Shown: positions 50,501 to 51,441, numbered from the stretch's first letter. The stretch: DNA of 57,590 bases from Priapulus caudatus (GCF_000485595.1 NW_014577113.1:357712-415301), one strand, 5' to 3'. Made by a program: numbers and translations. Notes: generated by a model not told the origin, from the letters alone.

Positions 50501-50867
50501 AACCGGTTTGATTTCTCACCACGAAAATTGCTCGTGGTGGCAACTTGTGGTGAAGTGTGCTGTGACGCGGCAACGGCCACAAAAATTGCGACCACGAAAA
50601 TTGCCTGTACGAGCAACGAAAATGGTGAAGTGTGCTGCTAGCTTTAAACGAACATGAAATGTGAAGCTAATTTTTGCATTGTGATTCCTTCCATTGTTAG
50701 ATATCACTGGCATTCTTCTGGCATACCATAGCTGGTTCCATATGTGTGATCGCATGACGGTCCGGTTCCAAGAGTTGGAGTTCCCTCCGCATGTCTTACC
50801 CAGTTGAAATCTGCCGTGACGTCATCTTGAAAGCCACAGATGTCTACAGCTTCGAACGAGCAGGTGG
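3227..50867 (-). CDS. Giant multi-MAM / LDL-receptor class A protein gene (partial, 69 visible exons)
   Basis: Spliced minus-strand gene whose exons are listed separately and numbered in transcript order from 50867 downward. The joined exons total 12,290 nt, 4,096 codons after the first two bases, with no stop and matching phase at all 68 junctions. I count 22 MAM domains (core patterns CDFE, TGPxxDHT, FWYHMYG, GDIAIDD), nine LDLa modules (six Cys with CDxxxDCxDxSDE) and one P-type trefoil. LDLa modules bind calcium and, with MAM domains, occur in extracellular or luminal adhesion and receptor proteins. The nearest known architecture is MALRD1-like; the vertebrate protein has fewer MAM domains. 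No signal peptide, membrane segment, start or stop is seen, so location in the cell is inferred only from domain type. Several adjacent genes remain possible, but unbroken phase argues for one. Confidence 0.85.
3939..4209 (-). CDS. Exon 68: middle of MAM22
   Basis: Phase 2 in, 0 out. Encodes YYMLIETSSPQLPG, the core RFYYHMYG, and a strand ending QPFE before a GTGAGA donor. It continues in frame into VIIEG of exon 69. The FYYHMYG start of the core matches exons 10 and 38. Confidence 0.9.
5144..5344 (-). CDS. Exon 67: second half of LDLa8, start of MAM22
   Basis: Phase 2 in, 2 out. ICDHTDDCGDQSDE is the calcium-binding half of LDLa8. After a short linker KCDFENGLCDW opens MAM22, and TGPSRDHT is the usual turn. 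The donor is a weak GTCTGT, but the AG|G junction restores frame with exon 68. Confidence 0.88.
5733..5820 (-). CDS. Exon 66: first half of LDLa8
   Basis: Phase 1 in, 2 out. Begins CELPMPSSDGKC, then EFLCTRKSCVSNS gives the first cysteines of LDLa8. Donor GTAAGT. The AG|G join makes an Arg before ICDHTDDC of exon 67. Confidence 0.88.
6157..6282 (-). CDS. Exon 65: end of MAM21
   Basis: Phase 1 in, 1 out. SQWNRATVQVSRL and GGEIALDDVKFE form the last strands of MAM21, with EIALDD in place of the usual DIAIDD. The donor is GTACGA. The 41 whole codons plus split bases fit the 126 nt exactly. Confidence 0.87.
6439..7200. mobile_element. Long foldback element 1
   Basis: Two arms of roughly 320 bp are inverted copies of each other around a centre near 6780-6850. 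The termini read ATATCAGGAGTAGATAATAG inward from each end. Both arms carry the same short open frame (GNTFGL...KEWIIVSYVLV), as expected from the inversion. It lies in the intron between exons 64 and 65. It shares terminal sequence with the elements at 33057 and 52079. Confidence 0.85.
7426..7520 (-). CDS. Exon 64: middle of MAM21
   Basis: Phase 2 in, 1 out. YWMRDAFGGELRVF completes the FWYWM core begun in exon 63. MWELAKNM ends at a GTAGGA donor. The cut G|GA gives Gly, giving NMGSQWNRA with exon 65. Confidence 0.87.
8109..8331 (-). CDS. Exon 63: main N-terminal part of MAM21, after the trefoil
   Basis: Phase 1 in, 2 out. Begins VCGWSWANTGWYQW, the normal continuation of a MAM domain after its CxFE start, then TGPGYDHT, HYMYIAD and CELTFW. 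The CxFE start itself is in exon 61, so the trefoil exon 62 sits inside this domain. Confidence 0.9.
8377..8500. repeat. (CT)n then (TA)n microsatellite
   Basis: A CT-rich run passes into TATATA and then a short GT run. It lies in the intron just upstream of exon 63, where the minus strand gives (AG)n. It produces long low-complexity open frames that are not genes. Confidence 0.95.
8718..8867 (-). CDS. Exon 62: P-type trefoil domain on its own 1-1 exon
   Basis: Phase 1 in, 1 out, 150 nt. Six cysteines fit the trefoil plan: C-x9-C, then x11, C-x4-CC, then x10-C, with TSCLAQGCCWN and IPCFYR as the signature. Family knowledge: trefoil (P) domains occur in secreted mucosal and gut proteins and in some glycosidases. 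The C2-C3 spacing is two residues longer than the usual nine. The exon is symmetric, so it can be inserted or lost without a frame change. Donor GTATGT. Confidence 0.9.
9083..9158 (-). CDS. Exon 61: second half of LDLa7 and the first strand of MAM21
   Basis: Phase 0 in, 1 out. VCDFTIDCPDGDDETQC is a complete calcium-binding half. YDCTFET is the CxFE start of MAM21. The GTTCGT donor falls directly after it, and the trefoil exon follows. Confidence 0.9.
9379..9626 (-). CDS. Exon 60: end of MAM20, first half of LDLa7
   Basis: Phase 1 in, 0 out. VWTKTGEQGDEW, KIIFEGIVGSG and GDIALDDLV finish MAM20. A Pro-rich linker (PPPPTKPPP) leads to CYTCQSTGTCIDRSR of LDLa7. Donor GTAAGC. Confidence 0.9.
9945..10139 (-). 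CDS. Exon 59: middle of MAM20
   Basis: Phase 1 in, 1 out. GGYLVMPSKYAQPGEKAYL, then CLQFWYHMKGTHVGTLNVV, ending SSPE before a GTACTG donor. The frame continues into VVKVVWTKTG of exon 60. Confidence 0.9.
10380..10460. repeat. (AAC)n/(AAT)n microsatellite
   Basis: A run of AAC triplets merges into AAT and GAT triplets inside the intron between exons 58 and 59. A (TA)n run follows near 10597-10640, next to the exon 58 donor. Confidence 0.9.
10648..10894 (-). CDS. Exon 58: end of MAM19 fused to start of MAM20
   Basis: Phase 0 in, 1 out. IEAEVGTAASGAIAVDDV ends MAM19 (AIAVDD replaces DIAIDD). GVCDFELDTC opens MAM20, and VDHTLG precedes a GTATTT donor. One exon crossing a domain border recurs in exons 3, 23, 32, 49 and 55. 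Confidence 0.9.
11288..11430 (-). CDS. Exon 57: middle of MAM19
   Basis: Phase 1 in, 0 out. CFQFWYWMSGANVGTLNIYY is followed by a divergent segment ending ANEWHVVQ at a GTATGT donor. It joins VRMMTVSS of exon 58. Confidence 0.88.
11971..12111 (-). CDS. Exon 56: N-terminal middle of MAM19
   Basis: Phase 1 in, 1 out. GAKDFGPTSDVTYS, GSYLYVSTKQQ and KARVNSPIYSS. An alternative acceptor 9 nt downstream (start at 12102) also keeps frame, so a three-residue splice variant is possible. The TGPxxDHT turn has diverged here. Confidence 0.82.
12270..12442 (-). CDS. Exon 55: end of MAM18, start of MAM19
   Basis: Phase 2 in, 1 out. IVMEAVVNSSTVAADIALDD ends MAM18. SCDFENGWCEFTKDPAGNFDW opens MAM19. The donor GTATAA lies at the edge of a (TA)n tract. 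Confidence 0.9.
12861..13077 (-). CDS. Exon 54: middle of MAM18
   Basis: Phase 1 in, 2 out. GDKARVVSPLADF, CFKYWYYMFGTHVGRLNVY and IWTRFGTDIPDWKY. The AT|G join at a GTAAGT donor makes the Met of KYMIVMEAV. An overlapping frame on the same strand is a shadow. Confidence 0.9.
13461..13586 (-). CDS. Exon 53: N-terminal part of MAM18
   Basis: Phase 1 in, 1 out. EFQWVSLRGATSDEGTGPLY, then DHTMQSS and GWYIYAKGGG. Donor GTGAGT. MAM18 has an extra intron after its CSWQHDNT segment, which is in exon 52. Confidence 0.88.
13724..13906 (-). CDS. Exon 52: end of MAM17, linker, first strand of MAM18
   Basis: Phase 1 in, 1 out. TLDTGYYGDIAVDDLMVF closes MAM17. A Thr/Pro-rich linker (TTATTNMPTPAPTYPP) may be O-glycosylated. 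DCDFQGGWCSWQHDNT opens MAM18. Donor GTAACT. Confidence 0.9.
14123..14233 (-). CDS. Exon 51: late-middle of MAM17
   Basis: Phase 1 in, 1 out. NPAEILLWQKSKAQGSSWNE and EWYLIIE, split before the usual EG turn by a GTTTGT donor. It joins ATLDTGYYGD of exon 52. Confidence 0.88.
14525..14697 (-). CDS. Exon 50: middle of MAM17
   Basis: Phase 2 in, 1 out. YYMYIETSTSLPSGTKARM, then CFNFWYHMYGANIGELNIYL. Donor GTGTGT. This is one of the best-conserved MAM cores in the gene. Confidence 0.9.
15243..15459 (-). CDS. Exon 49: end of MAM16, start of MAM17
   Basis: Phase 1 in, 2 out. EVGTAGSGDIAIDDMQI ends MAM16. GFCDFESNMCSW opens MAM17, with TGPANDHTTGTELG before a GTGAGT donor. Plus-strand frames over this exon are shadows. 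Confidence 0.9.
16237..16421 (-). CDS. Exon 48: core of MAM16
   Basis: Phase 2 in, 1 out. CLTFWYHMYGSGIGSLYVY, MGDMWWRGTVTLSDIG and VLFEG before a GTATAA donor. The Cys codon is completed by exon 47, giving SERCLTFWYH. Confidence 0.9.
16728..17013 (-). CDS. Exon 47: end of MAM15 and first half of MAM16
   Basis: Phase 1 in, 2 out. GDIAIDDIITYPGPC ends MAM15. MECDFEYDFCHF, FDWTRGRGATPNADTGPSFD and SYYAYMNSAKG follow without the intron usually found after DHT...G, so that intron is missing here. Donor GTGTGT. Confidence 0.9.
17440..17543 (-). CDS. Exon 46: late-middle of MAM15
   Basis: Phase 2 in, 1 out. NSAQGDEWKLAEKFINSTDD, then YMLTFEGIIGQSYA up to a GTATGT donor. The GG split leads into GDIAIDD of exon 47. 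Confidence 0.9.
17795..17984 (-). CDS. Exon 45: middle of MAM15
   Basis: Phase 1 in, 2 out. YYLYTEATSRSPGDRAWL, LCFSWWYHMYGADVGTLNL and STIWM. The AG|G join makes Arg before NSAQGDEW. Donor GTAAGA. Confidence 0.9.
18235..19090. repeat. ~155-bp tandem repeat inside Helitron-like element 1
   Basis: Units share CTCCCCAAGATGTGTAAGTA, GGTCGCGCTAGGTCAATTAG and a GGTCAAGGTCAA tract. Copies start near 18233, 18387, 18541, 18711, 18856 and 19006. The array causes long in-frame low-information ORFs. Confidence 0.9.
18666..18675. other. Assembly gap (10 N)
   Basis: Ten unknown bases inside the 155-bp array. The true copy number across the gap is unknown. Confidence 1.
19480..19594 (-). CDS. Exon 44: N-terminal part of MAM15
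   Basis: Phase 0 in, 1 out. MNKCGWVDDNTDDYDWTR, then GTGPSGDHTTGS and a GTAGGG donor. The preceding ECDFT is in exon 43, so MAM15 has a phase-0 intron after its first strand. Confidence 0.88.
19807..19911 (-). CDS. Exon 43: end of MAM14, first strand of MAM15
   Basis: Phase 0 in, 0 out. IPRDQMIALVDDIAVDDIEF ends MAM14. MECDFT begins MAM15 and stops at a GTAAGG donor. The acceptor TTCTTAG was chosen over a nearer CCCAG because only it keeps frame. Confidence 0.85.
20229..20380 (-). CDS. Exon 42: late-middle of MAM14
   Basis: Phase 1 in, 0 out. QLSLVLDADGTGNQNKELW, VKGDKGNQWNPATVSLG and FRMQFESE before a GTAAGC donor. Confidence 0.88.
20555..21416. mobile_element. Two tandem, nearly identical TIR elements sharing one junction
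   Basis: Each unit is about 432 bp and starts TATAGAGTACCGAAGTGTGA, ending in the inverse TCACTTCGGTACTCTATA. Unit 1 ends and unit 2 begins at the same bases near 20985, so they share a TA/terminus. The copies differ at only a few visible positions, so the duplication is recent. The TIRs contain TGACGTCA-like palindromes. There is no transposase. It lies in the intron between exons 41 and 42. Confidence 0.85.
21582..21725 (-). CDS. Exon 41: middle of MAM14
   Basis: Phase 1 in, 1 out. NSSGWYVFVDGATGEFF, then CSMKFWYHMSGSDQ before a GTGAGC donor. The Gly codon completes in exon 42. Confidence 0.9.
21929..22033 (-). CDS. Exon 40: N-terminal part of MAM14
   Basis: Phase 1 in, 1 out. ECGWGDKSTGQYQWDRHSGS, then GPPVDHTY and a GTATGT donor. 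The first strand CTFEH is in exon 39. This intron has the same place and phase as the one that holds the trefoil exon in MAM21. Confidence 0.9.
22462..22741 (-). CDS. Exon 39: end of MAM13, LDLa6, first strand of MAM14
   Basis: Phase 0 in, 1 out, 280 nt, GC-rich. VVIEGTVGSSWVSDMAIDD ends MAM13. After a Thr/Pro linker comes LDLa6 (CAAGEYSCGDGVC, VCDWLSQCANGADEAIC), whose usual acidic calcium ligands are partly replaced. ACTFEH begins MAM14. Other frames here are shadows caused by high GC. Donor GTAGGT. Confidence 0.9.
22910..23130. repeat. (ATT)n tracts around an unclassified repeat-like block
   Basis: ATT-triplet tracts at 22911-22960 and 23095-23131 bracket a 120-bp block of ordinary composition (CACGGCATTAGCCGGTGGC...). 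The block looks inserted but I cannot name it. It lies in the intron downstream of exon 38. Confidence 0.5.
23148..23304 (-). CDS. Exon 38: middle of MAM13, with a GC donor
   Basis: Phase 2 in, 0 out, 157 nt. FYYHMYGFTMGNMTVYM, QLWQHKGQRGNYWERAEIPL and EPFQ. The exon ends CAG|GCAGGG: no GT lies at this border, and QVVIEG of exon 39 requires the junction here, so this is a likely GC-AG intron. Exon 10 is its equal-length paralogue and uses GT. Confidence 0.85.
23826..23952. repeat. Compound microsatellite (TA)n, (GTAC)n, (ACGC)n
   Basis: Successive runs of TA, CATA/GTAC and CACG/ACGC lie immediately downstream of exon 37 in its intron. Confidence 0.95.
23970..24683 (-). CDS. Exon 37: MAM12 body, LDLa5, first half of MAM13 (714 nt)
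   Basis: Phase 2 in, 2 out, the largest exon and strongly GC-rich. YQYVDSRNGTSYDLS, FFYHMYGSSIGTLLVVL, YDQGDVWREGIANVGR and GDIAIDDVSLRYC finish MAM12. LDLa5 has WRCGSGACVPP and ACDFTDDCGDNSDE, an intact calcium site. RCDFEKGGLCSW to YYAYIESSS starts MAM13. It corresponds to exons 8 plus 9 of the upstream block without the intron between them. Donor GTATAT. Confidence 0.92.
25199..25340 (-). CDS. Exon 36: N-terminal part of MAM12
   Basis: Phase 1 in, 2 out, 142 nt. DCDFEKDNCRYTEESYGDF, QWHRGRNGSYSANTGPS and VDHTLGTSLG. The TG|G join makes the Trp of GWYQYVDS. Same length and phases as exon 7. Confidence 0.9.
25594..25704 (-). CDS. Exon 35: LDLa4
   Basis: Phase 1 in, 1 out, 111 nt. LPPTTFKCVSNGIILSADKQ, then CNFDIDCQDGSDEVEC. 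A complete symmetric module exon, paralogous to exon 6. Donor GTAAAT. Confidence 0.9.
25816..25940 (-). CDS. Exon 34: end of MAM11
   Basis: Phase 2 in, 1 out. EVDLNIAENYVIIFEGIIGD and SDIALDDISLHDKTCNKT. Donor GTGTGT. Paralogue of exon 5. Confidence 0.9.
26140..26362 (-). CDS. Exon 33: middle of MAM11
   Basis: Phase 1 in, 2 out. TYIIASSDYPQLSGDRALL, RCLVFWYYMYGAYLGTLNII and HEQGPVWHL. Donor GTAAGC. Paralogue of exon 4. Confidence 0.9.
26533..26740. repeat. (ATG)n/(AAT)n/(ATC)n microsatellite
   Basis: ATG triplets, then AAT, then long imperfect ATC triplets in the intron between exons 32 and 33. Confidence 0.95.
26856..27084 (-). CDS. Exon 32: end of MAM10, start of MAM11
   Basis: Phase 0 in, 1 out. 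VVFEGVVGASSKGDIALDD ends MAM10. GTCDFEYDTCGF, WIRWRGPTPNYGSGP and EDHTLGAT start MAM11. Donor GTGGGT. Paralogue of exon 3. Confidence 0.9.
27235..27420. repeat. Degenerate TTAGGG-like tract
   Basis: Many imperfect copies of GGTTAG, GGATTAG and GGGTTAG run over about 185 bp on the plus strand. The pattern resembles an eroded interstitial telomere-type repeat, inside the intron between exons 31 and 32. Confidence 0.7.
27619..28224. mobile_element. ~600-bp TIR element, copy B
   Basis: Same element as 2310-2910 in the same orientation, with many point differences but full-length match. Ends are AAAGAGATCGTTTACTCTAGG and CCTAGAGGCTACTGTCCCTTT. Non-autonomous, in the intron between exons 31 and 32. 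Confidence 0.75.
28559..28812 (-). CDS. Exon 31: middle of MAM10
   Basis: Phase 1 in, 0 out, 254 nt. HYVYIETSAQVAGETARLI, CLKFYYHMYGDHVDTLNVYL and WTMSGNQGDTWFHGMVDV. Donor GTGAGT. Same length and phases as exon 2. Confidence 0.92.
29210..29350 (-). CDS. Exon 30: N-terminal part of MAM10
   Basis: Phase 1 in, 1 out, 141 nt. SCDFESSDMCGYKHDVTSDF, SGSGPSADHTYGTSF. Same length and phases as exon 1, with a shared HDVTSDF/DDVTADF segment. Confidence 0.92.
29664..29858 (-). CDS. Exon 29: second half of MAM9
   Basis: Phase 1 in, 1 out. DAIWYKDGNQGDAWMYG, RRIVFEAMAGANFLGDIAID and DCPPQD. The usual intron before VFEG is missing. Donor GTACAA. Confidence 0.9.
30245..30403 (-). CDS. Exon 28: middle of MAM9
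   Basis: Phase 1 in, 1 out. WYIYIEVTGVAIGFKARLL and CVKFWYHMYGADVATLSLYA. Donor GTAAGC. Confidence 0.9.
30906..31058 (-). CDS. Exon 27: N-terminal part of MAM9
   Basis: Phase 1 in, 1 out. YDCDFEGNTKCSWTDDPTGDF, then TGPSTDHTTGTSS. Donor GTGAGA. Confidence 0.9.
31651..31786 (-). CDS. Exon 26: end of MAM8 plus Thr-rich linker
   Basis: Phase 0 in, 1 out. IAFEGVVGSGYMGDIALDD ends MAM8. The linker ATPTTTDYSPTTVTF is a likely O-glycosylated spacer. Donor GTGAGT. Confidence 0.9.
31971..32362. mobile_element. hAT-like MITE (~390 bp)
   Basis: Terminal inverted repeats AAGAGCGTATAAAGAAGGA at both ends (one mismatch in 22 bp). Flanks ATACTAA on both sides suggest a 7-8 bp target duplication. The minus-strand frame inside (32038-32319) has no recognised domain. 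In the intron between exons 25 and 26. Confidence 0.75.
32878..33017 (-). CDS. Exon 25: second middle part of MAM8
   Basis: Phase 1 in, 0 out. IGRLTVYLLDAGTDWGNG and FNLTGEQGNVWVNINVTI, ending EFQ at GTAAGG. Its partner exon 24 lies beyond a 700-bp foldback element. Confidence 0.9.
33057..33772. mobile_element. Long foldback element 2
   Basis: Arms of about 290 bp are inverted copies (for example GTATCCATGCGTGATAACTG in both orientations) around a centre near 33410. The ends resemble ATATCAAGAGTGGATAATAG, as in the foldback at 6439-7200. It splits the middle of MAM8 by lying between exons 24 and 25. Confidence 0.87.
34077..34205 (-). CDS. Exon 24: first middle part of MAM8
   Basis: Phase 1 in, 1 out. 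YYMYIETSTPASNGDNAIML and CLSFWYHMFGQ. The donor GTCTGG is weak, but G|AT restores the frame with exon 25. Confidence 0.87.
34425..34600. repeat. (GAG)n/(GAA)n purine tract
   Basis: Imperfect GAG and GAA triplets in the intron between exons 23 and 24. Translated frames here are Glu/Arg/Lys runs with no gene content. A second purine-rich stretch lies at about 34850-34925. Confidence 0.9.
35101..35338 (-). CDS. Exon 23: end of MAM7, start of MAM8
   Basis: Phase 0 in, 1 out. AVIEGVISPNPNREGTLAVDD ends MAM7 (TLAVDD variant). SCTFERHVCTF to TGPSIDHTLGTAQ starts MAM8. Donor GTATAA. Confidence 0.9.
35712..35839 (-). CDS. Exon 22: second middle part of MAM7
   Basis: Phase 1 in, 0 out. VLNVYIKENNQIGSPLWSL, GDHGNMWRFAMVNL and SGSFQ. 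Donor GTAAGT. The longer open frame beyond it is intron. Confidence 0.9.
36100..36228 (-). CDS. Exon 21: first middle part of MAM7
   Basis: Phase 1 in, 1 out, 129 nt. YFVYVDPLDNDPHKKGRLV and CLDFWYHITNNT, a diverged core lacking MYG. Donor GTAATA. Confidence 0.9.
36523..36660 (-). CDS. Exon 20: N-terminal part of MAM7
   Basis: Phase 1 in, 1 out. ICHFEVDLCGWTSDSTGDY, then GTGPERDHTTNTTK. Donor GTATGC. CHFE replaces CDFE. Confidence 0.9.
36925..37015 (-). CDS. Exon 19: end of MAM6
   Basis: Phase 0 in, 1 out, 91 nt. LIMEGVVGNGYMGDIALDD and TPGNCPTT. Donor GTAATC. Confidence 0.9.
37317..37369 (-). CDS. Exon 18: 53-nt small exon of MAM6
   Basis: Phase 1 in, 0 out. NQWWPGQAWFAPSGEYY bridges GNKG of exon 17 and LIMEGVVG of exon 19. 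It is the smallest exon found; acceptor TTCAG and donor GTAAGG are both good. Confidence 0.88.
37479..37685 (-). CDS. Exon 17: middle of MAM6
   Basis: Phase 1 in, 1 out. YYVYIETSTPQKAGDISWL, CLRFWYHMFGENVDTLNVYY and LIWSLTGNK. Donor GTATGT. Confidence 0.92.
37866..38003 (-). CDS. Exon 16: N-terminal part of MAM6
   Basis: Phase 1 in, 1 out. INCTFDDGWCGWYRDRTYSQ, DWIRTSG and TGPTTDHTTGS. Donor GTAAGG. Confidence 0.9.
38369..38590 (-). mobile_element. LINE (non-LTR retrotransposon) ORF2 C-terminal remnant
   Basis: The minus-strand frame contains CGEYQTMEHLECLLLPEPC and a tail ARSCVLQWLGRV. This matches, from family memory, the cysteine-containing C-terminal end of Jockey/CR1-like reverse transcriptases. 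Only the end is present, in the intron between exons 15 and 16. Confidence 0.55.
38973..39111 (-). CDS. Exon 15: end of MAM5
   Basis: Phase 0 in, 1 out. LEVFTLNDVSTSTSFPGG and IPIDVAIDDVSYINCTVG. The final strand is diverged from the other MAM domains. Donor GTATGC. Confidence 0.87.
39479..39609 (-). CDS. Exon 14: second middle part of MAM5
   Basis: Phase 1 in, 0 out. YLDVYIANATQPSSRSLLFY and SAWREVVVDIGGYPSGKM. Donor GTAACA. Confidence 0.87.
40216..40350 (-). CDS. Exon 13: first middle part of MAM5
   Basis: Phase 1 in, 1 out. HYMLADGSLSGNLVTYATMQ and CMVQFYYYLNGGTY, a diverged FWYHMYG core. Donor GTAAGG. Confidence 0.88.
40599..40736 (-). CDS. Exon 12: N-terminal part of MAM5
   Basis: Phase 1 in, 1 out. 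ECDFEGDACGWKDVSTKAYK, then NKPPSDHTLGMAQ. Donor GTATGA. Confidence 0.9.
41125..41930. repeat. 20-bp minisatellite CACTACACGTCACGGCACCG with gap
   Basis: Repeats of about 20 bp with variants (CACTGCACGTCACGG, CACTAGACTACACTGCAT) run from 41125 into the N gap. A CACAC/CCACAC-rich tract follows from 41871. It lies in the intron between exons 11 and 12. Confidence 0.95.
41455..41870. other. Assembly gap (416 N)
   Basis: Unknown sequence inside the 20-bp minisatellite. True array length is unresolved, and no exon is missing, since exons 11 and 12 join in phase. Confidence 1.
42097..42328 (-). CDS. Exon 11: end of MAM4, LDLa3
   Basis: Phase 0 in, 1 out, GC-rich. VVVEARLGFPYTSDTAVDD ends MAM4. LDLa3 follows: CDAATEFACANGMQC and LCDFAAQCSDGSDEATC. 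Donor GTGAGT. Paralogue of exon 39 and exon 69. Confidence 0.92.
42547..42703 (-). CDS. Exon 10: middle of MAM4
   Basis: Phase 2 in, 0 out, 157 nt. FYYNMYGGKMGSLTVYQ, VWERSGNAGPTWHRASIKL and SDSFQ. Donor GTGACA. Same length and phases as exon 38. Confidence 0.92.
43155..43746 (-). CDS. Exon 9: MAM3 body, LDLa2, first half of MAM4 (592 nt)
   Basis: Phase 1 in, 2 out, very GC-rich. NNQGDSWTQAVVNVGRI and GDIAIDDIELASC end MAM3. LDLa2: LRCARGACVHEEDVC and DFADDCGDATDE, with intact acidic ligands. TCDFERASFCNW, TGPLVDHTTRSSTG and YIYVESSNQ begin MAM4. Opposite-strand frames are shadows. Donor GTAAGC. Confidence 0.92.
44188..44315 (-). CDS. Exon 8: early-middle part of MAM3
   Basis: Phase 2 in, 1 out. 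YMYVDSRNGTSYDLATL and CELSFWYHMYGTYI. The acceptor CTCGTTATAG and the first 16 exon bases are also the unit of the adjacent 34-bp minisatellite. Paralogue exon 37 has YQYVDSRNGTSYD here. Confidence 0.88.
44300..45320. repeat. 34-bp minisatellite derived from the exon 8 splice boundary
   Basis: About 30 units of GTCCACATACATGTACCTAT + AACGAGATACAGAA (plus strand), with point variants and some 30-36 bp units. On the sense strand each unit contains a TTATAG acceptor followed by GTACATGTATGTGGAC, the first bases of exon 8. The array occupies the intron end directly upstream of that exon. Confidence 0.95.
45697..45838 (-). CDS. Exon 7: N-terminal part of MAM3
   Basis: Phase 1 in, 2 out, 142 nt. 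RCTFENGMCGYYDDSHGAF, NTGPLVDHTLGTSNG. A nearer TTAG acceptor would break the frame; CACAG at 45839-45840 keeps it. Donor GTAAAT. Confidence 0.9.
46120..47149 (-). mobile_element. Helitron-like non-autonomous element 2
   Basis: The minus strand ends with the same hairpin AGTTGGCGACAACT and CTAG followed by host T as element 1. The other end has a GTATCC...GGGGATAC hairpin close to the terminus. It holds two to three of the 155-bp units plus an inverted repeat at 46705-46999. The 5' boundary is less certain. Intron between exons 6 and 7. Confidence 0.7.
46705..46999. repeat. Inverted repeat inside Helitron-like element 2
   Basis: Arms of about 140 bp, including GTTGCCATGGTAACAACAT and TTTACCTGATTGTCATG, are inverted copies around a centre near 46853 (TATATATATGTATATA). 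This looks like a foldback element captured by or inserted in the Helitron-like copy. Confidence 0.85.
47258..47365 (-). CDS. Exon 6: LDLa1
   Basis: Phase 1 in, 1 out, 108 nt. EKPFTCNDGMTIPGAKHC and DFITDCHQGEDEMNC. Two nearby acceptors 9 nt apart both keep frame; the outer one is given. Donor GTACGT. Paralogue of exon 35. Confidence 0.88.
47581..47711 (-). CDS. Exon 5: end of MAM2, with a GC donor
   Basis: Phase 2 in, 1 out. FVTIANMTENYVLVLEAVIG, SDMAIDDFNIMPGVC and VNDT. It ends ACAG|GCTAGT, aligned with the GT donor of paralogue exon 34; nearby GT sites break the frame with exon 6. A GC-AG intron is the best reading. Confidence 0.82.
48133..48358 (-). CDS. Exon 4: middle of MAM2
   Basis: Phase 1 in, 2 out. 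YYLLADSYYPRAKGSKANI, CMTFWYYMHGKTIGSLNLYA and ALEQGNTWLFG. Donor GTAATA. Paralogue of exon 33. Confidence 0.9.
48689..48914 (-). CDS. Exon 3: end of MAM1, start of MAM2
   Basis: Phase 0 in, 1 out. VVFEGVVGSNVKGDIAIDD ends MAM1. ACDFEFDLCSWNNEQGDDFD and GDHTLNGT start MAM2. Donor GTAGGA. Paralogue of exon 32. Confidence 0.92.
49250..49575. repeat. Long polypurine (GAA/AAG)n tract
   Basis: About 320 bp of nearly pure purine on the plus strand, with a central uninterrupted GAA run at 49485-49569. It lies in the intron just downstream of exon 2, where the sense strand is (CTT)n. It creates poly-Lys and poly-Phe/Leu open frames that are not genes. Confidence 0.97.
49623..49876 (-). CDS. Exon 2: middle of MAM1
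   Basis: Phase 1 in, 0 out, 254 nt. HYMYVETSSQVKGGKARLI, CLVFYYHMYGTAVGSLNVYT and WTLAGDQGDRWYKGMVDV. Donor GTATGG. Closest relative in the window is exon 31. Confidence 0.92.
50366..50641. mobile_element. ~275-bp TIR element (MITE)
   Basis: Near-perfect inverted ends of about 55 bp: CAGCACACTTCGCCATTTTC at the left, inverse at the right (one G/A mismatch). The interior repeats CCACGAAAATTGC in both directions. No coding capacity. Intron between exons 1 and 2. Confidence 0.87.
50727..50867 (-). CDS. Exon 1 (first visible): N-terminal part of MAM1
   Basis: Phase 1 in, 1 out, 141 nt. TCSFEAVDICGFQDDVTADF, then GTGPSCDHTYGTSY. Donor GTATGC, acceptor TTTCAG. The phase-1 acceptor shows that at least one more upstream exon exists, but none is recognisable between 50868 and 57590. 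Confidence 0.92.
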
Positions 50868-50981
50868 CTGAAAGTGAATTGCTGAGTTATGCATGGATAT
50901 CTTTAGAAGGATATCGTAAAGTGACATTAATGTAATATTTCAGGGGTTTCACTGGACAGTCATCCTGACAATAACATACAC

Positions 50982-51339
50982 ATGCAGGGTTAGAAATTAA
51001 CCTTTGAACAAGGGAGTCCGTTTGCCCTCAAAAAGAGGGAGTCCAAGGTAAAATGAGGGATCGAGTCCACAGTCTGAAGTTCAAAACTAAAGATATTTTA
51101 ACAATAACGCATGTGCTTATTTTGAAGATTCATGCGGTTGCACGTCTGCCCAATTTTCGTTGGACATTTGATGAAAAAATACGGCAATTCCACGAGGCCA
51201 TGCTCTGGAACGAACTAGTTAGTATATAGCAGAATTTTCAGGGAGTCACACGGACTCCTGCATATGTCAAATCAGGGAGTCCGACAGTAAAGCAGGGAGT
51301 ATTTGACTCTGGACTCGCGTTAATTTCGCACCCTGCATC
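50982..51339. mobile_element. hAT-like MITE (~355 bp)
   Basis: Ends TGCAGGGTTAGAAATTAAC and GTTAATTTCGCACCCTGCA are inverted with two mismatches. The interior repeats AGGGAGTCC and GGACTC. No transposase frame. Confidence 0.75.
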
Positions 51340-51441
51340 ATCACTATACAATATATGATGGCCTTAAAACTGCATGACAACTGCTGGATACAGTACATGT
51401 GGAAACTGAGACCTTCGCTCCATTGTCTAAATCTCAGTTGC

